From Streptomyces hyaluromycini (GTDB lineage: Bacteria; Actinomycetota; Actinomycetes; Streptomycetales; Streptomycetaceae), in contig NZ_BCFL01000026.1 of NCBI RefSeq assembly GCF_002217755.1, positions 1 through 64,000 of the forward strand: a stretch of DNA of 64,000 nucleotides, written 5' to 3'. Positions within the stretch are counted from its first letter, which is position 1; each line of letters begins with the position of its first letter. The position numbers were made by a program, and so were the translations under genes. This document shows, piece after piece, positions 33,247 to 41,599 of the stretch. Below the pieces are notes generated by a model. The model was not told where the DNA came from, searched no databases, and saw nothing but the letters and a program-made list of their open reading frames with translations.

Positions 33247-33259
33247 CGAAAGTGTTTCG
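33247..33259. promoter_or_regulatory. LacI-type operator CGAAAGTGTTTCG
   Basis: The 13-mer is identical to the site at 24129-24141 and lies 98-110 bp upstream of the GH93-like start codon. It links this secreted enzyme with the sugar transporter operon under one LacI regulator. Confidence 0.75.
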
Positions 33260-34250
33260 CGTACGGCCCGTGACCGGGTCTTGACGCGGCAACCGCGGTG
33301 CCGAGGCGCGCCGTGGGCCGGCGGCGGCTGCCGAGGGTGCCTACGAGATCCCCGCGCAGACCAAGGCCGGTGCGCTCCGGACACGCCCGGCGGGGCCCGG
33401 GACGGCTCCGTGCGGGTTGCCGGATGCCGGGGCGCCGTCGGCGTGCTGAACGACCGTCGAGCAGGTCCGGGCGGAAACGCGTCGTCCTGCCGGGCGCCCC
33501 GCCGAATCCGGCGAAGCCGCCCTCCGGTTGCCGCGGCATTCCCGCGCGCGGCCGGTCCACCGGTCGGTCGCGGACGATGTGCGCCGGAAGCGCTCCGCAG
33601 GTCGCCCCCGGCCCGGCCGGGCCCGACACGAAGCCCGTGGCCTCCCCCTTCCAGGCCATGGGTTTCGCTCCGGTTTCCAGGCGTTTCCCTGCGGGGGCGG
33701 GGCCCACCCGGCCATGGCCGACCTGATCTGGCCTGCCATCCGCCCCTCGGGGTCGACCACTCCTGGTGCGGGTGGCCGTGCCGACGGTTCCGTCGAGCCG
33801 TGTGCGGGTATCCGTGGCGGCACTCCCGGCGGGAACGGGCCGGTCCTGGCGGGGACGGCCGAGGCGCCGCGGCACCTCGACGGCAGCTCCATCGCCCGGA
33901 TCGCCGGAGGGCCTCTTCTCAGGGCTCGGGTCGGCAAGGCATCCGAGGCTCTGAGGAAACTGTGAATTCACCCTGTGAGGTTGCGCTGCATTCCGTGTGA
34001 TGAGATCGGGCGGATTTACGGCGTGCCTCCGACCGGTGTTCTTGCCGGGCGTGGCGAGAAGTCTCCCTGCGAAATCAAGCCGTCGATACCCGCTGTGAAA
34101 GCTGAGCTTGCGTCCCGCGAATTGCTGTTTCCCGGAAGCGCTGTGATGCTTCCTCGGTGTTATGGCGCCGCTGCCGACGCACGCCGAGTCAATCGATCGA
34201 AAGCGCCGGCAGTCGGTTACGGACCTGTCTTTTTCCTGTGGAGGACTGCA
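33260..34250. other. Gene-less interval of about 1 kb
   Basis: G+C-rich sequence between divergent GH93-like and ceramidase-like genes. Overlapping open frames on both strands (for example minus 33341-33937, plus 33298-33726) are Pro/Arg/Gly/Ala-rich with no recognisable domain. They look like chance frames or heavily decayed coding sequence. The last 200 bp, with lower G+C, probably carry the promoter of the downstream gene. Confidence 0.5.
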
Positions 34251-35639
34251 ATGCCTGAGCGCAACGAGAACGAGATGGACGACGCCGGCTATTCCGGGGA
34301 CGTGAGCCGTCGCTCGTTCGTCGCGGCGACGACCCTCGCGGTGGCGGCCACGGCCGTCCTGGGCAGCGCGACGACGGCCGGAGCCGCCACGAACGCGGCG
34401 GCCGGGCTGAAGGTGGGCGCCGGCAAGGCCGCGTTCACGCCCAGTGCCTCGATCCTGCCCCTGGACAACTTCACCTCGGTGCACGACGACCTGTACGCGC
34501 GGGTCCTGCTGGTCGAGTCCGGCTCCCGCCGTGTCGCCCTGGCCGTGCTGGACCTCACCTCGATCAGTGCCGAGGCGATCGGGCTGATGCGCGAGGCCAT
34601 CACCGCGGCCACCGGCATCGCGGCGGCGAACATCATGGTCACCGTCACGCACTGCTTCTCCGCACCGCACGTCGCGGACAGCACTTCGTCGGCGGGTGCC
34701 GCGACGTACGTGCAGAACATCGTCACCGCCACCAAGAGCGCGGTCGCCGACGCGGTCAAGAACCTTCAGGACGCCCAGGTCGGCTACGGCCGCGGTGCGG
34801 CCGACGTCAACGTCAACCGCAACGCGCCCACCGCGGACGGCTACTGGCTGGGCGTCAACGAGCAGGGCACCTCGGACCACGGCGTGTACGTCGCCCGGTT
34901 CAACGATCTCGACGGCAACCCGATCGCCGTCCTGACCAACTACAACGTGCAGTCCTGTGTGATGCAGGACTCCGTCATGAGCGACGGCAGCCTGCCGATC
35001 ACCGCCGACCTGGCCGGCGCCGCCACCGCGCACGTGGAGAGCCAGTACCCGGGCGCCGTCGGATTCTGGCTCGTCGGCGCCTGCGGCGACCAGTTCCCGG
35101 CCTACCGCTCGAAGCGGTACACGATCGACAAGAACGGGGCGTGGACCTACGGAGTCGACCTGCACGACGCCGGCTTCGCCCTGCTGACCGCGCAGGGCGA
35201 GCGCCTGGGCAACGAGATCGTGCGGGTGTCCCAGGCCATCACCAGGTACGAGAGCGGCAGGAACGTCACGGTCCGGCTGCTCACCGACGACGTCACCACC
35301 ACCCAGATGGAGACCGACCACCCCACGGGCCCGGTGAAGACCGCCACCTACACCCCCACCGACACCGTCGAGGTACCGGTCTGGGTCTTCCAGGTCGGCA
35401 AGGGCGTGTTCGCCGGCGTGGAGCCGGAACTGTCCACCAGCACGGCGGACGCCATCCGCAAGGCCTCCCCGTTCGCCGGCACCTTCGTCATGTCGATGTT
35501 CGAGGGCGGCGCCAAGAACATGCCCGACCGCTGGAACTACGACAACTTCACCTACGAGGCACGCGACGGCTTCTACGTCGAGGGCACCGCCGAGAAGGTC
35601 GCCGCGCGGATCGAACGCCTCGTCAAGTCCCTCAACTGA
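34251..35639 (+). CDS. Tat-exported neutral ceramidase-like protein
   Basis: Exported protein of 462 aa. The signal has SRRSFVAATTLAVAATAVLGS (twin Arg near residues 20-21). The mature part begins LKVGAGKAAFTP, the typical start of the neutral/alkaline non-lysosomal ceramidase N-terminal domain. It continues with YARVLLVESGSRRVALAVLDLTSIS, the His-containing NIMVTVTHCFSAPH, and GFWLVGACGDQFPA. Several bacterial proteins of this superfamily have no known ceramide activity, and the position beside arabinose genes suggests a carbohydrate-linked hydrolase (inference). The ATG follows GGAGG at good spacing; the frame is open upstream but unsupported. It converges on araD. Confidence 0.75.
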   Translation: MPERNENEMDDAGYSGDVSRRSFVAATTLAVAATAVLGSATTAGAATNAAAGLKVGAGKAAFTPSASILPLDNFTSVHDDLYARVLLVESGSRRVALAVLDLTSISAEAIGLMREAITAATGIAAANIMVTVTHCFSAPHVADSTSSAGAATYVQNIVTATKSAVADAVKNLQDAQVGYGRGAADVNVNRNAPTADGYWLGVNEQGTSDHGVYVARFNDLDGNPIAVLTNYNVQSCVMQDSVMSDGSLPITADLAGAATAHVESQYPGAVGFWLVGACGDQFPAYRSKRYTIDKNGAWTYGVDLHDAGFALLTAQGERLGNEIVRVSQAITRYESGRNVTVRLLTDDVTTTQMETDHPTGPVKTATYTPTDTVEVPVWVFQVGKGVFAGVEPELSTSTADAIRKASPFAGTFVMSMFEGGAKNMPDRWNYDNFTYEARDGFYVEGTAEKVAARIERLVKSLN

Positions 35640-35690
35640 CAGGGGAGTTACGGGTGTCCCTGGCCCGAGCGCCCGCGCCGGTGGCGGTCG

Positions 35691-36431
35691 TCACCAGGAG
35701 CGGGCCGGGGCCGGGGCCGTCACCTCCGGGTTGCCGTAGTACGCGTCGGGGCCGTGTTTGCGGGTGTAGTGCCGTTCCAGGAGATGTCGGGGCGGCGGGG
35801 CGGTGGGGATCAGGGCGAGGGTGTGGATGGCGATGTCGGCGACGGCTTCGCAGATGATCGCGTGTTCCAGGGACTTGCGCGCGCTCGCACCCCAGGTGAA
35901 CGGGCCGTGGTTGGCGACCAGCGCGGCGGGCACCTCGGCGGCCGTCCGGTCGTCCGACTTCAGCAGGTCCACGATGACGCGGCCGGTGTTGTACTCGTAG
36001 TCCGTGGCGCACTGCTCCGCGGTGAGGTCCGGAGTACACGGTATGGGGCCGTTGAAGGTGTCGGCGTGGGTGGTGCCCAGGACGGGGATGTCCCGGCGGG
36101 CCTGGGCGAAGGCGACCGCGTGGGTGGAGTGGGTGTGGGTGACTCCGCCGACGGAGGGGAACGCGAGGTACAGACAGCGGTGGGTCTCGGTGTCGGTGGA
36201 GGGGCGCAGGTCGCCGTCGACGACCGCGCCGTCGGCCAGTCGTACGGTGACCAGGCTGTCGAGGGAGAGGTCGTCGTAGGGAACCCCCGAGGGCTTGATG
36301 ACGAACACCCCCGCCTCACGGTCGACTCCGCTGACGTTGCCCCAGGTCAGGGTGGCGAGACCGACCTGGGGTATGGCCAGATTCGCCGCCAGCACCTCCT
36401 GGCGCAGGCCGTCCCGTACGGTGAGGGTCAT
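35691..36431 (-). CDS. araD: L-ribulose-5-phosphate 4-epimerase
   Basis: Cytoplasmic zinc enzyme of 246 aa converting L-ribulose-5-phosphate to D-xylulose-5-phosphate, the last step of L-arabinose catabolism. Class II aldolase/adducin features are visible: TLTWGNVSGVD, IKPSGVPYDDLS, the zinc ligands in THTHSTHAVAFAQA, and later VANHGPFTWG with HA. The C-terminal HYTRKHGPDAYYGNP matches bacterial AraD. The ATG at 36431 follows AGGAG. It is the third gene of the araB-araA-araD unit, 56 bp after araA, and converges on the ceramidase-like gene. Confidence 0.93.
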   Translation of the reverse strand: MTLTVRDGLRQEVLAANLAIPQVGLATLTWGNVSGVDREAGVFVIKPSGVPYDDLSLDSLVTVRLADGAVVDGDLRPSTDTETHRCLYLAFPSVGGVTHTHSTHAVAFAQARRDIPVLGTTHADTFNGPIPCTPDLTAEQCATDYEYNTGRVIVDLLKSDDRTAAEVPAALVANHGPFTWGASARKSLEHAIICEAVADIAIHTLALIPTAPPPRHLLERHYTRKHGPDAYYGNPEVTAPAPARSW

Positions 36432-36487
36432 CGGTGCTCCTTGTTCTTGCCGTGGTGACGGGACGGTTCCGTCCGAGGGCGGGGTGC

Positions 36488-38005
36488 TCACAGCGGCTGG
36501 TCGAGCCGGTGGTAGGCGGCGTTCCACCGGATCTCCTTGGCGAACTGCCCGGTGGTGGTGTTCTCGTCGATGGTCAGCAGTTCGACGCCGGTCATGGCGG
36601 CGAAGTCGGTGAGCGTCTCGATGTCGACGGCCGAGCTGAGCACGGTGTGGTGCGGGGCACCGGCGAGCAGCCAGCTCTCGGCGGATTCGGCGAGTGACGG
36701 GCGTGGCTTCCACACGGCCCTGGCCACCGGGAGCCGGGGCAGGGGCTGTCCGGGGGCGACCACGTCCACGGTGTTCGCGGTGAGCCGGAAGCGATCGCCC
36801 ACGTCGGAGAGGCCGACGACCACGGCGGGGCCGGGGGCGGCGTCGAAGACCAGACGGACGGGGTCCTCGCGGCCGCCGATCGACAGCGGGTGGATCTCGC
36901 AGCTGGGGCGGTCGGCCGCGATGGACGGGCAGACCTCCAGCATGTGGGCGCCGAGGATGCGCGGTTCGCCAGGCCCGAGGTGGTAGGTGTAGTCCTCCAT
37001 GAAGCTGGTGCCACCGGGCTGTCCGGAGCCCATGACCTTCATCGTGCGCAGCAGGGCGGAGGTCTTCCAGTCGCCTTCGCCGCCGAAGCCGTATCCGTCG
37101 GCCATCAGCCGCTGGACGGCGAGGCCGGGCAGCTGGCGCAGGCCGCCGAGGTCCTCGAAGTTGGTGGTGAAGGCGGTGAACCCGCCCTCGTCCAGGAAGG
37201 TACGCAGACCGAGCTCCAGGCGGGCGGCGTACCGCAGCGCTTCGTGGCGGACGCCGTCCGGTCTCAGTATCGGGCGGACGTCGTACTCCTCGACGTAGCT
37301 CGCGGCGAGCTCGGCAGCCGCCTTCTCCTCGACGGCGTCGACGACCTTGACCAGATCGTTCACGCTGTAGGTGTTCACGGAGAACCCGAACCGCAGCTGG
37401 GCCTCGACCTTGTCGCCCTCGGTCACGGCGACATCGCGCATGTTGTCGCCGAAGCGGGCCAGCCTGAGGGTGCGCGACGCATGCCGGCCGGCGGCGGCCC
37501 GGCACCAGGTGGCCACGCGGCGCTGGACGCGGGCGTCGCTGGCGTGGCCGGCCACGATCTTGCGGTTCACCCCGAGTCGGGACCCGATGTGCGCGAACTC
37601 GCGGTCTCCGTGGGCGGCCTGGTTGAGGTTCATGAACTCCATGTCGATGCTCGACCAGGGGAGCGACAGGTTGTACTGGGTGTGCAGGTGGAGCACGGGC
37701 CGGTCCAGGGCACTGAGACCGGCGATCCACATCTTGGCCGGCGAGAAGGTGTGCATCCAGAGGATCACACCGACGCAGGCGTCGCTGGTGGAAGCTTCCT
37801 GGCAGAGCCGGCGGATGGAGTCGGAGTCGGTGAGGACCGGCTTCCACACGATCCGCAGGGGGATCTCGGCGCTTGTGTCCAGTCGCTCCGCTATGCGCTG
37901 GGACTGGTGGGCGACCTGGTTCAGGGTCTCCTCGCCGTACAGGCCCTGGCTGCCGGTCAGGAACCAGATCTCGCCAGGGAGCCGGTATGTGGGGTCGCTC
38001 GCCAT
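36488..38005 (-). CDS. araA: L-arabinose isomerase
   Basis: Cytoplasmic enzyme of 505 aa, interconverting L-arabinose and L-ribulose with Mn2+. The start EIWFLTGSQGLYGEETLNQVAHQS and ILWMHTFSPAKMWIAGL are diagnostic. Metal and catalytic residues are expected at Glu in GSGQPGGTSFMEDYTYHL and His in ILGAHMLEVCPSIA. The length matches family standards. The ATG at 38005 follows AAAGGA. It lies 56 bp downstream of araB and 56 bp upstream of araD on the same strand. Confidence 0.95.
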   Translation of the reverse strand: MASDPTYRLPGEIWFLTGSQGLYGEETLNQVAHQSQRIAERLDTSAEIPLRIVWKPVLTDSDSIRRLCQEASTSDACVGVILWMHTFSPAKMWIAGLSALDRPVLHLHTQYNLSLPWSSIDMEFMNLNQAAHGDREFAHIGSRLGVNRKIVAGHASDARVQRRVATWCRAAAGRHASRTLRLARFGDNMRDVAVTEGDKVEAQLRFGFSVNTYSVNDLVKVVDAVEEKAAAELAASYVEEYDVRPILRPDGVRHEALRYAARLELGLRTFLDEGGFTAFTTNFEDLGGLRQLPGLAVQRLMADGYGFGGEGDWKTSALLRTMKVMGSGQPGGTSFMEDYTYHLGPGEPRILGAHMLEVCPSIAADRPSCEIHPLSIGGREDPVRLVFDAAPGPAVVVGLSDVGDRFRLTANTVDVVAPGQPLPRLPVARAVWKPRPSLAESAESWLLAGAPHHTVLSSAVDIETLTDFAAMTGVELLTIDENTTTGQFAKEIRWNAAYHRLDQPL

Positions 38006-38061
38006 GAGGTGTCCTTTCAGAGGGGAGTGCTGGGGGCCGCGAACCGCAGTGAGCCGCGCGT

Positions 38062-39744
38062 TCAGGCGGAGGCTTCGGTGCGGATGCGGCGCAGTCGGTG
38101 CATGACGTCGTTGGCGCCACGGCCGAAGTGGTCGTGCAGCAGCCGGTATTCGGCGTAGAGACGGTCGTAGGCCGCGGCCCGGTCCGGGTCGGGCAGGTAC
38201 ATGCCGGGACGGGCACTGCCCATCGCGTGTGCCGCGGCCCGGATGTCGGGATACGCGCCGGCCGCGACCGCGGCGTGCATGGCCGCGCCGAGGGCGGGAC
38301 CCTGCGCGGAGTCGATGACGCCGAGCGGGCGGCGGGTGACGTCGGCGTAGATCTGCATGAGCAGCGCGTTCCTGGTCAGTCCGCCGGCGATGATCAGCTC
38401 CTGCACCGGGACCCCGGACGACTCGAAGGCCTCGATGATGGTGCGGGTGCCGAAGGCGGTCGCCTCCAGCAGGGCGCGGTAGACGTCCTCGGGGCGCGTG
38501 GACAGGGTGAGACCCAGCACCACGCCGCTGAGGTCGTGGTCGACCAGGACGGACCGGTTGCCGCTGTGCCAGTCCAGGGCGATCAGGCCGTGCTCGCCCA
38601 CCTTCTGCCTCGCCGCGAGTTCGGTCAGGTACTCGTGCGGGGTGCGCTGCATGCGCTCGGCCCGCTCGGCGTACTCGACGGGGAACCCCGTACGCAGGAA
38701 CCACGCGAAGATGTCACCGACTCCGCTCTGGCCGGCCTCGTAACCCCACAGACCGGGCAGGATGCCGCCGTCGACGACCCCGCACATGCCTGGCACCGTG
38801 CCCTGCCGGTCGGAGCTCATCACATGGCAGGTGGACGTGCCCATGATGGCCACCATCCGGCCGGGCTCGACCGCCGTGGCGGCCGGCGCCGTCACATGGG
38901 CGTCCACGTTGCCGACACAGACCGCGATGCCCTCGGGCAGCCCCGTCCATGCGGCCGCTTCCGCCGTGAGCCGTCCGGCCAGGGCGCCGAGCTGGGCGAT
39001 CGGCTGGTCCAGCTTGTCGGTCACGAAGTCGGTGAACGCGGGGTTCAGGGCGGCGAGGTAGTCGGCCGAGGGGTAGCCGCCGTCCTGGAACTGGCCCTTG
39101 TACCCCGCGGTGCAGGCGTTACGGACGTACGTCCCGCACAGCCGCCACACGATCCAGTCCGCCGCTTCGATCCAGCGGTCGGTGAGGCCGTAGATCTCCG
39201 GGTCCTCCTCCAGCAGCTGGAGGGCCTTGGCGAACTCCCACTCCGAGGAGATCCGGCCGCCGTAGCGCTCCAGCCAGGGTTCCGCGCGCTCCGCGGCCAG
39301 GGCGTTGATGCGGTCGGCCTGGCCCTGCGCGGCGTGGTGGCGCCAGAGCTTGACGTAGGCGTGCGGGCGGCCGGCGAGCCCGGGAAGTTCACACAGGGGG
39401 GTGCCGTCGGCGCATACCGGCAGCACCGTGCAGGCGGTGAAGTCCGTCCCGATGCCGATCACCTGCTCGGGCCGCACCCCGGAACGGGCCAGAGCTTCGG
39501 GAACCGCATGGCGCAGGACGCCGATGTAGTCACCGGGCACTTGCAGAGCCCAGTCGGGAGGCAACGGGGTGCCGTCGGGCAGCTCCCGGTCCAGGACCGC
39601 GTGCGGGTAGGCGTACTCGCCGACCGCCAGCTCCGCGCCGTCGCTCACCCGGACCACCACCGCTCGCCCGGAGAGCGTCCCGAAGTCCACACCCACGACG
39701 AACTGATCGGCGGGTCGGCGGTCCTTGTCTTCGACGGTCACCAC
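38062..39744 (-). CDS. araB: L-ribulokinase
   Basis: FGGY-family sugar kinase of 560 aa, phosphorylating L-ribulose to L-ribulose-5-phosphate. The ATP-binding start VVGVDFGTLSGRAVVVRV is typical of ribulokinase. IGTDFTACTVLPV and AYVKLWRHHAAQ, the central IMGTSTCHVM, and the late IIAGGLTRNALLMQIYADV are family motifs. It is the first gene of the arabinose operon. Its promoter (-35 TTGACG at 39904-39909, -10 TAGACA at 39881-39886, minus strand) is overlapped by operator repeats, implying repression by the divergent LacI-type regulator. Confidence 0.95.
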   Translation of the reverse strand: MVTVEDKDRRPADQFVVGVDFGTLSGRAVVVRVSDGAELAVGEYAYPHAVLDRELPDGTPLPPDWALQVPGDYIGVLRHAVPEALARSGVRPEQVIGIGTDFTACTVLPVCADGTPLCELPGLAGRPHAYVKLWRHHAAQGQADRINALAAERAEPWLERYGGRISSEWEFAKALQLLEEDPEIYGLTDRWIEAADWIVWRLCGTYVRNACTAGYKGQFQDGGYPSADYLAALNPAFTDFVTDKLDQPIAQLGALAGRLTAEAAAWTGLPEGIAVCVGNVDAHVTAPAATAVEPGRMVAIMGTSTCHVMSSDRQGTVPGMCGVVDGGILPGLWGYEAGQSGVGDIFAWFLRTGFPVEYAERAERMQRTPHEYLTELAARQKVGEHGLIALDWHSGNRSVLVDHDLSGVVLGLTLSTRPEDVYRALLEATAFGTRTIIEAFESSGVPVQELIIAGGLTRNALLMQIYADVTRRPLGVIDSAQGPALGAAMHAAVAAGAYPDIRAAAHAMGSARPGMYLPDPDRAAAYDRLYAEYRLLHDHFGRGANDVMHRLRRIRTEASA

Positions 39745-39848
39745 GATGGCGCCCTTTCGTTCGATGGGTCGGTCACTGGCCGGCGGGAAGAACCCCGGGA
39801 CGCGTCACCGGGCAATGGGCTGAGGGTCAGTACGGCACCAAGGGTGAC

Positions 39849-39909
39849 TGACTGCGCAGTCATCTCCGACTGCGCTGTCATGTCTACGCAGTCATATTTC
39901 GGCCGTCAA
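39849..39909 (-). promoter_or_regulatory. araB promoter with three TGACTGCGCAGTCA-type operators
   Basis: On the minus strand TTGACG (39904-39909), a 17-nt spacer and TAGACA (39881-39886) form a promoter. Three 13-14-bp operator copies follow: TGACTGCGTAGACA (39881-39894, minus strand, covering the -10), TGACAGCGCAGTC (39868-39880, minus strand) and the perfect palindrome TGACTGCGCAGTCA (39849-39862). Confidence 0.8.
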
Positions 39910-39988
39910 GGGGTTTCGCGCACGTTTCTCGGCTCGCCGATCCGGCGCCCCTCGGGCGCTCCCGGACTGGTGCCGGACGCGGGAACGT

Positions 39989-40003
39989 CATATTACGAAT
40001 ATG
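39989..40003. promoter_or_regulatory. Palindrome CATATTACGAATATG between divergent ara promoters
   Basis: CATATT and AATATG form a perfect 6-bp inverted repeat around ACG, placed just upstream of the repressor gene's -35. It is unlike the TGACTGCGCAGTCA operators, so it may bind a different factor; it could also be chance. Confidence 0.3.
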
Positions 40004-40013
40004 TTCCGCACTC

Positions 40014-40056
40014 TTGACGGACATCTTCTGACTGCGTAGACATGGCTGCGCAGTCA
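40014..40056 (+). promoter_or_regulatory. Repressor promoter with two operators
   Basis: TTGACG (40014-40019), a 17-nt spacer and TAGACA (40037-40042) mirror the araB promoter. TGACTGCGTAGACA (40029-40042), identical to the araB copy, covers the -10, and TGGCTGCGCAGTCA (40043-40056) follows directly. This predicts autorepression. Confidence 0.8.
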
Positions 40057-40101
40057 GGTCGTCGGAGCAACCGGCGCGGAACGCGGCCATCGGGAGACAT
40101 C

Positions 40102-41241
40102 ATGACGCCATCAGCAGGACGGGCCGGCGTTTCCGGCGCGCCCCGGAGCGTGGATGTGGCCCGGCTGGCGGGCGTGTCGCAAAAGACGGTGTCGCGGGTC
40201 TTCAACGACGAGGCGTACGTCTCCGCAGAGGTGCGCAAGCGCGTTCTCGACGCGGCCGACGAACTCGGCTACCGGCTGAACCACGCGGCCCGGGCGCTGG
40301 CCTCCGGCCGGACCCGCTCCATCGGCGTGGTGACGCTCGGGACGGCACTGTACGGACCCGCGTCACTTCTCATCGGCGTCGAGCGGGCCGCCCGGGACAC
40401 GGGTTACGCGCTCCGCGTGGTCAACACCCTGGAAGGCGATCCGGGGGGCGTCGGCGGAGCCATCGACTCGCTCCTCAAACAGGGTGTGGACGGCATCGTC
40501 ATCTCCGAGCCGATCGACGAGGAGGGGGACGGGGGAGCGGTCCCCGCCGACGTGCGCGTACCGGTGCTGGTCCTGGGTGCGCCCGTGGCCACGACGGGCC
40601 CCGGCACCGTGGCCGCCGGCGTCGGCGCCGACCTGCTGGCACGGGCCGCCACCGAGCATCTCCTCGACCTCGGACACCGGACCGTCCACCATCTCGCGGG
40701 TCCGCAGCGCTGGTATGCCGCCCGCGACCGCCTGCGGGGATGGCGTGAGGCTCTGGAGGCACGAGGCTGCGACGAGCCGTCGGTCGTCGAGGGCGACTGG
40801 TCCGCGGTATCCGGCTACGCGGCCGGCCGGGAACTGGCCGCCGACCCCGGCGTGACCGCGGTGTTCGCCGCCAACGACGACATGGCCATCGGCCTCATGC
40901 GCGCCCTGACGGAGGCCGGCCGCACCGTGCCGGACGACGTCAGCGTCGTCGGATTCGACGACATCCCGGTGGCCGCGTTCGTGACCCCGCCGCTGACCAC
41001 CGTGCGCCAGCCGTTCGACGCCGTGGCCCAGGAAGGGCTGAGACTTCTCGTCCACGCCATCGAGAAGCCCGAAGCCGACCTGCCCCCGGCAAACGATCCG
41101 CCTGTCGAGCTCGTCCTTCGCGCGTCGACCGCGCCCGCTCCGTCCCGTACGGATCCGGGCGGAGTACGGCGCTCCACCACGCCTCCCCGTCGTGGCGCGA
41201 AGGCCGCGCCGCCGAATGGAGGTCCATCCGACCGTTCCTGA
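40102..41241 (+). CDS. LacI family repressor of the arabinose genes (AraR-type)
   Basis: Repressor of about 379 aa. The HTH SVDVARLAGVSQKTVSRVFNDEAYVSAEVRKRVLDAADELGYRLNHAARALASGRTRSIGVV is close to its start and typical of LacI. The ligand domain contains VVFAANDDMAIGLMRAL-type sequence and VSVVGFDDIPVAAFVTPPLTTVRQPF. The C-terminal 40 residues are a basic Pro/Arg-rich tail. The ATG at 40102 has GGGAGA upstream and leaves the operators outside the gene; an ATG at 40042 would put them inside coding sequence. Divergent from araB with mirrored promoters, so repression relieved by L-arabinose is the simplest reading. Confidence 0.9.
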   Translation: MTPSAGRAGVSGAPRSVDVARLAGVSQKTVSRVFNDEAYVSAEVRKRVLDAADELGYRLNHAARALASGRTRSIGVVTLGTALYGPASLLIGVERAARDTGYALRVVNTLEGDPGGVGGAIDSLLKQGVDGIVISEPIDEEGDGGAVPADVRVPVLVLGAPVATTGPGTVAAGVGADLLARAATEHLLDLGHRTVHHLAGPQRWYAARDRLRGWREALEARGCDEPSVVEGDWSAVSGYAAGRELAADPGVTAVFAANDDMAIGLMRALTEAGRTVPDDVSVVGFDDIPVAAFVTPPLTTVRQPFDAVAQEGLRLLVHAIEKPEADLPPANDPPVELVLRASTAPAPSRTDPGGVRRSTTPPRRGAKAAPPNGGPSDRS

Positions 41242-41599
41242 TCGACTTCAGCCCCCGTCGGCCCTGACCACGGTCCCGGGCCGGACCTGTGACGCACACG
41301 CAGCCGCCGCACGGCCCGCTGCCCGGTCTGCCCCTCCCTGCCACGCCGGCTCAGCCGCCCGCGGGGACTCGGGCACCGCACCATCTCCTTCTCGCCGAGC
41401 GGGTTGCTGCACCGGCGCCTGCTCCGACCGCCCTCCCCCTCGTGGTCCGCCATCCGCACCGCGAGCCGGGAGCAGCCGATGACGACGTGCCCTTCCACGC
41501 ACCGCACCCGAAGTCCCGGTCGTCACCTCCTCGCGTTCCCTTGCCCGGTATGCCGCCGCAGGCATGCCCTCACCTTCGCCCAACCGGCGGGAGTTCACC
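41242..41599. other. Gene-less interval upstream of the second sugar transporter
   Basis: About 360 bp without a plausible gene. It must carry the transporter promoter, but no clear -35/-10 pair was found, and no copy of the CGAAA-N3-TTTCG or TGACTGCGCAGTCA operators was noticed by eye. Confidence 0.45.

Noticed and set aside
30957..35321. A single 1454-codon minus-strand frame extending the GH93-like gene upstream
   Set aside because: The signal peptide with TTG start at 33149 and its RBS mark the true start; the upstream part is the antisense of the ceramidase-like gene and the gene-less interval.
35639..35663. CAGGG...CCCTG hairpin between the ceramidase-like gene and araD
   Set aside because: A stem of only five bases is too weak to call as a terminator in such G+C-rich sequence.
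35691..38216. Long minus-strand frame running from within araB through the araA region into araD
   Set aside because: Only the araD part (from the ATG at 36431) has family similarity; araA is clearly encoded in a different frame.
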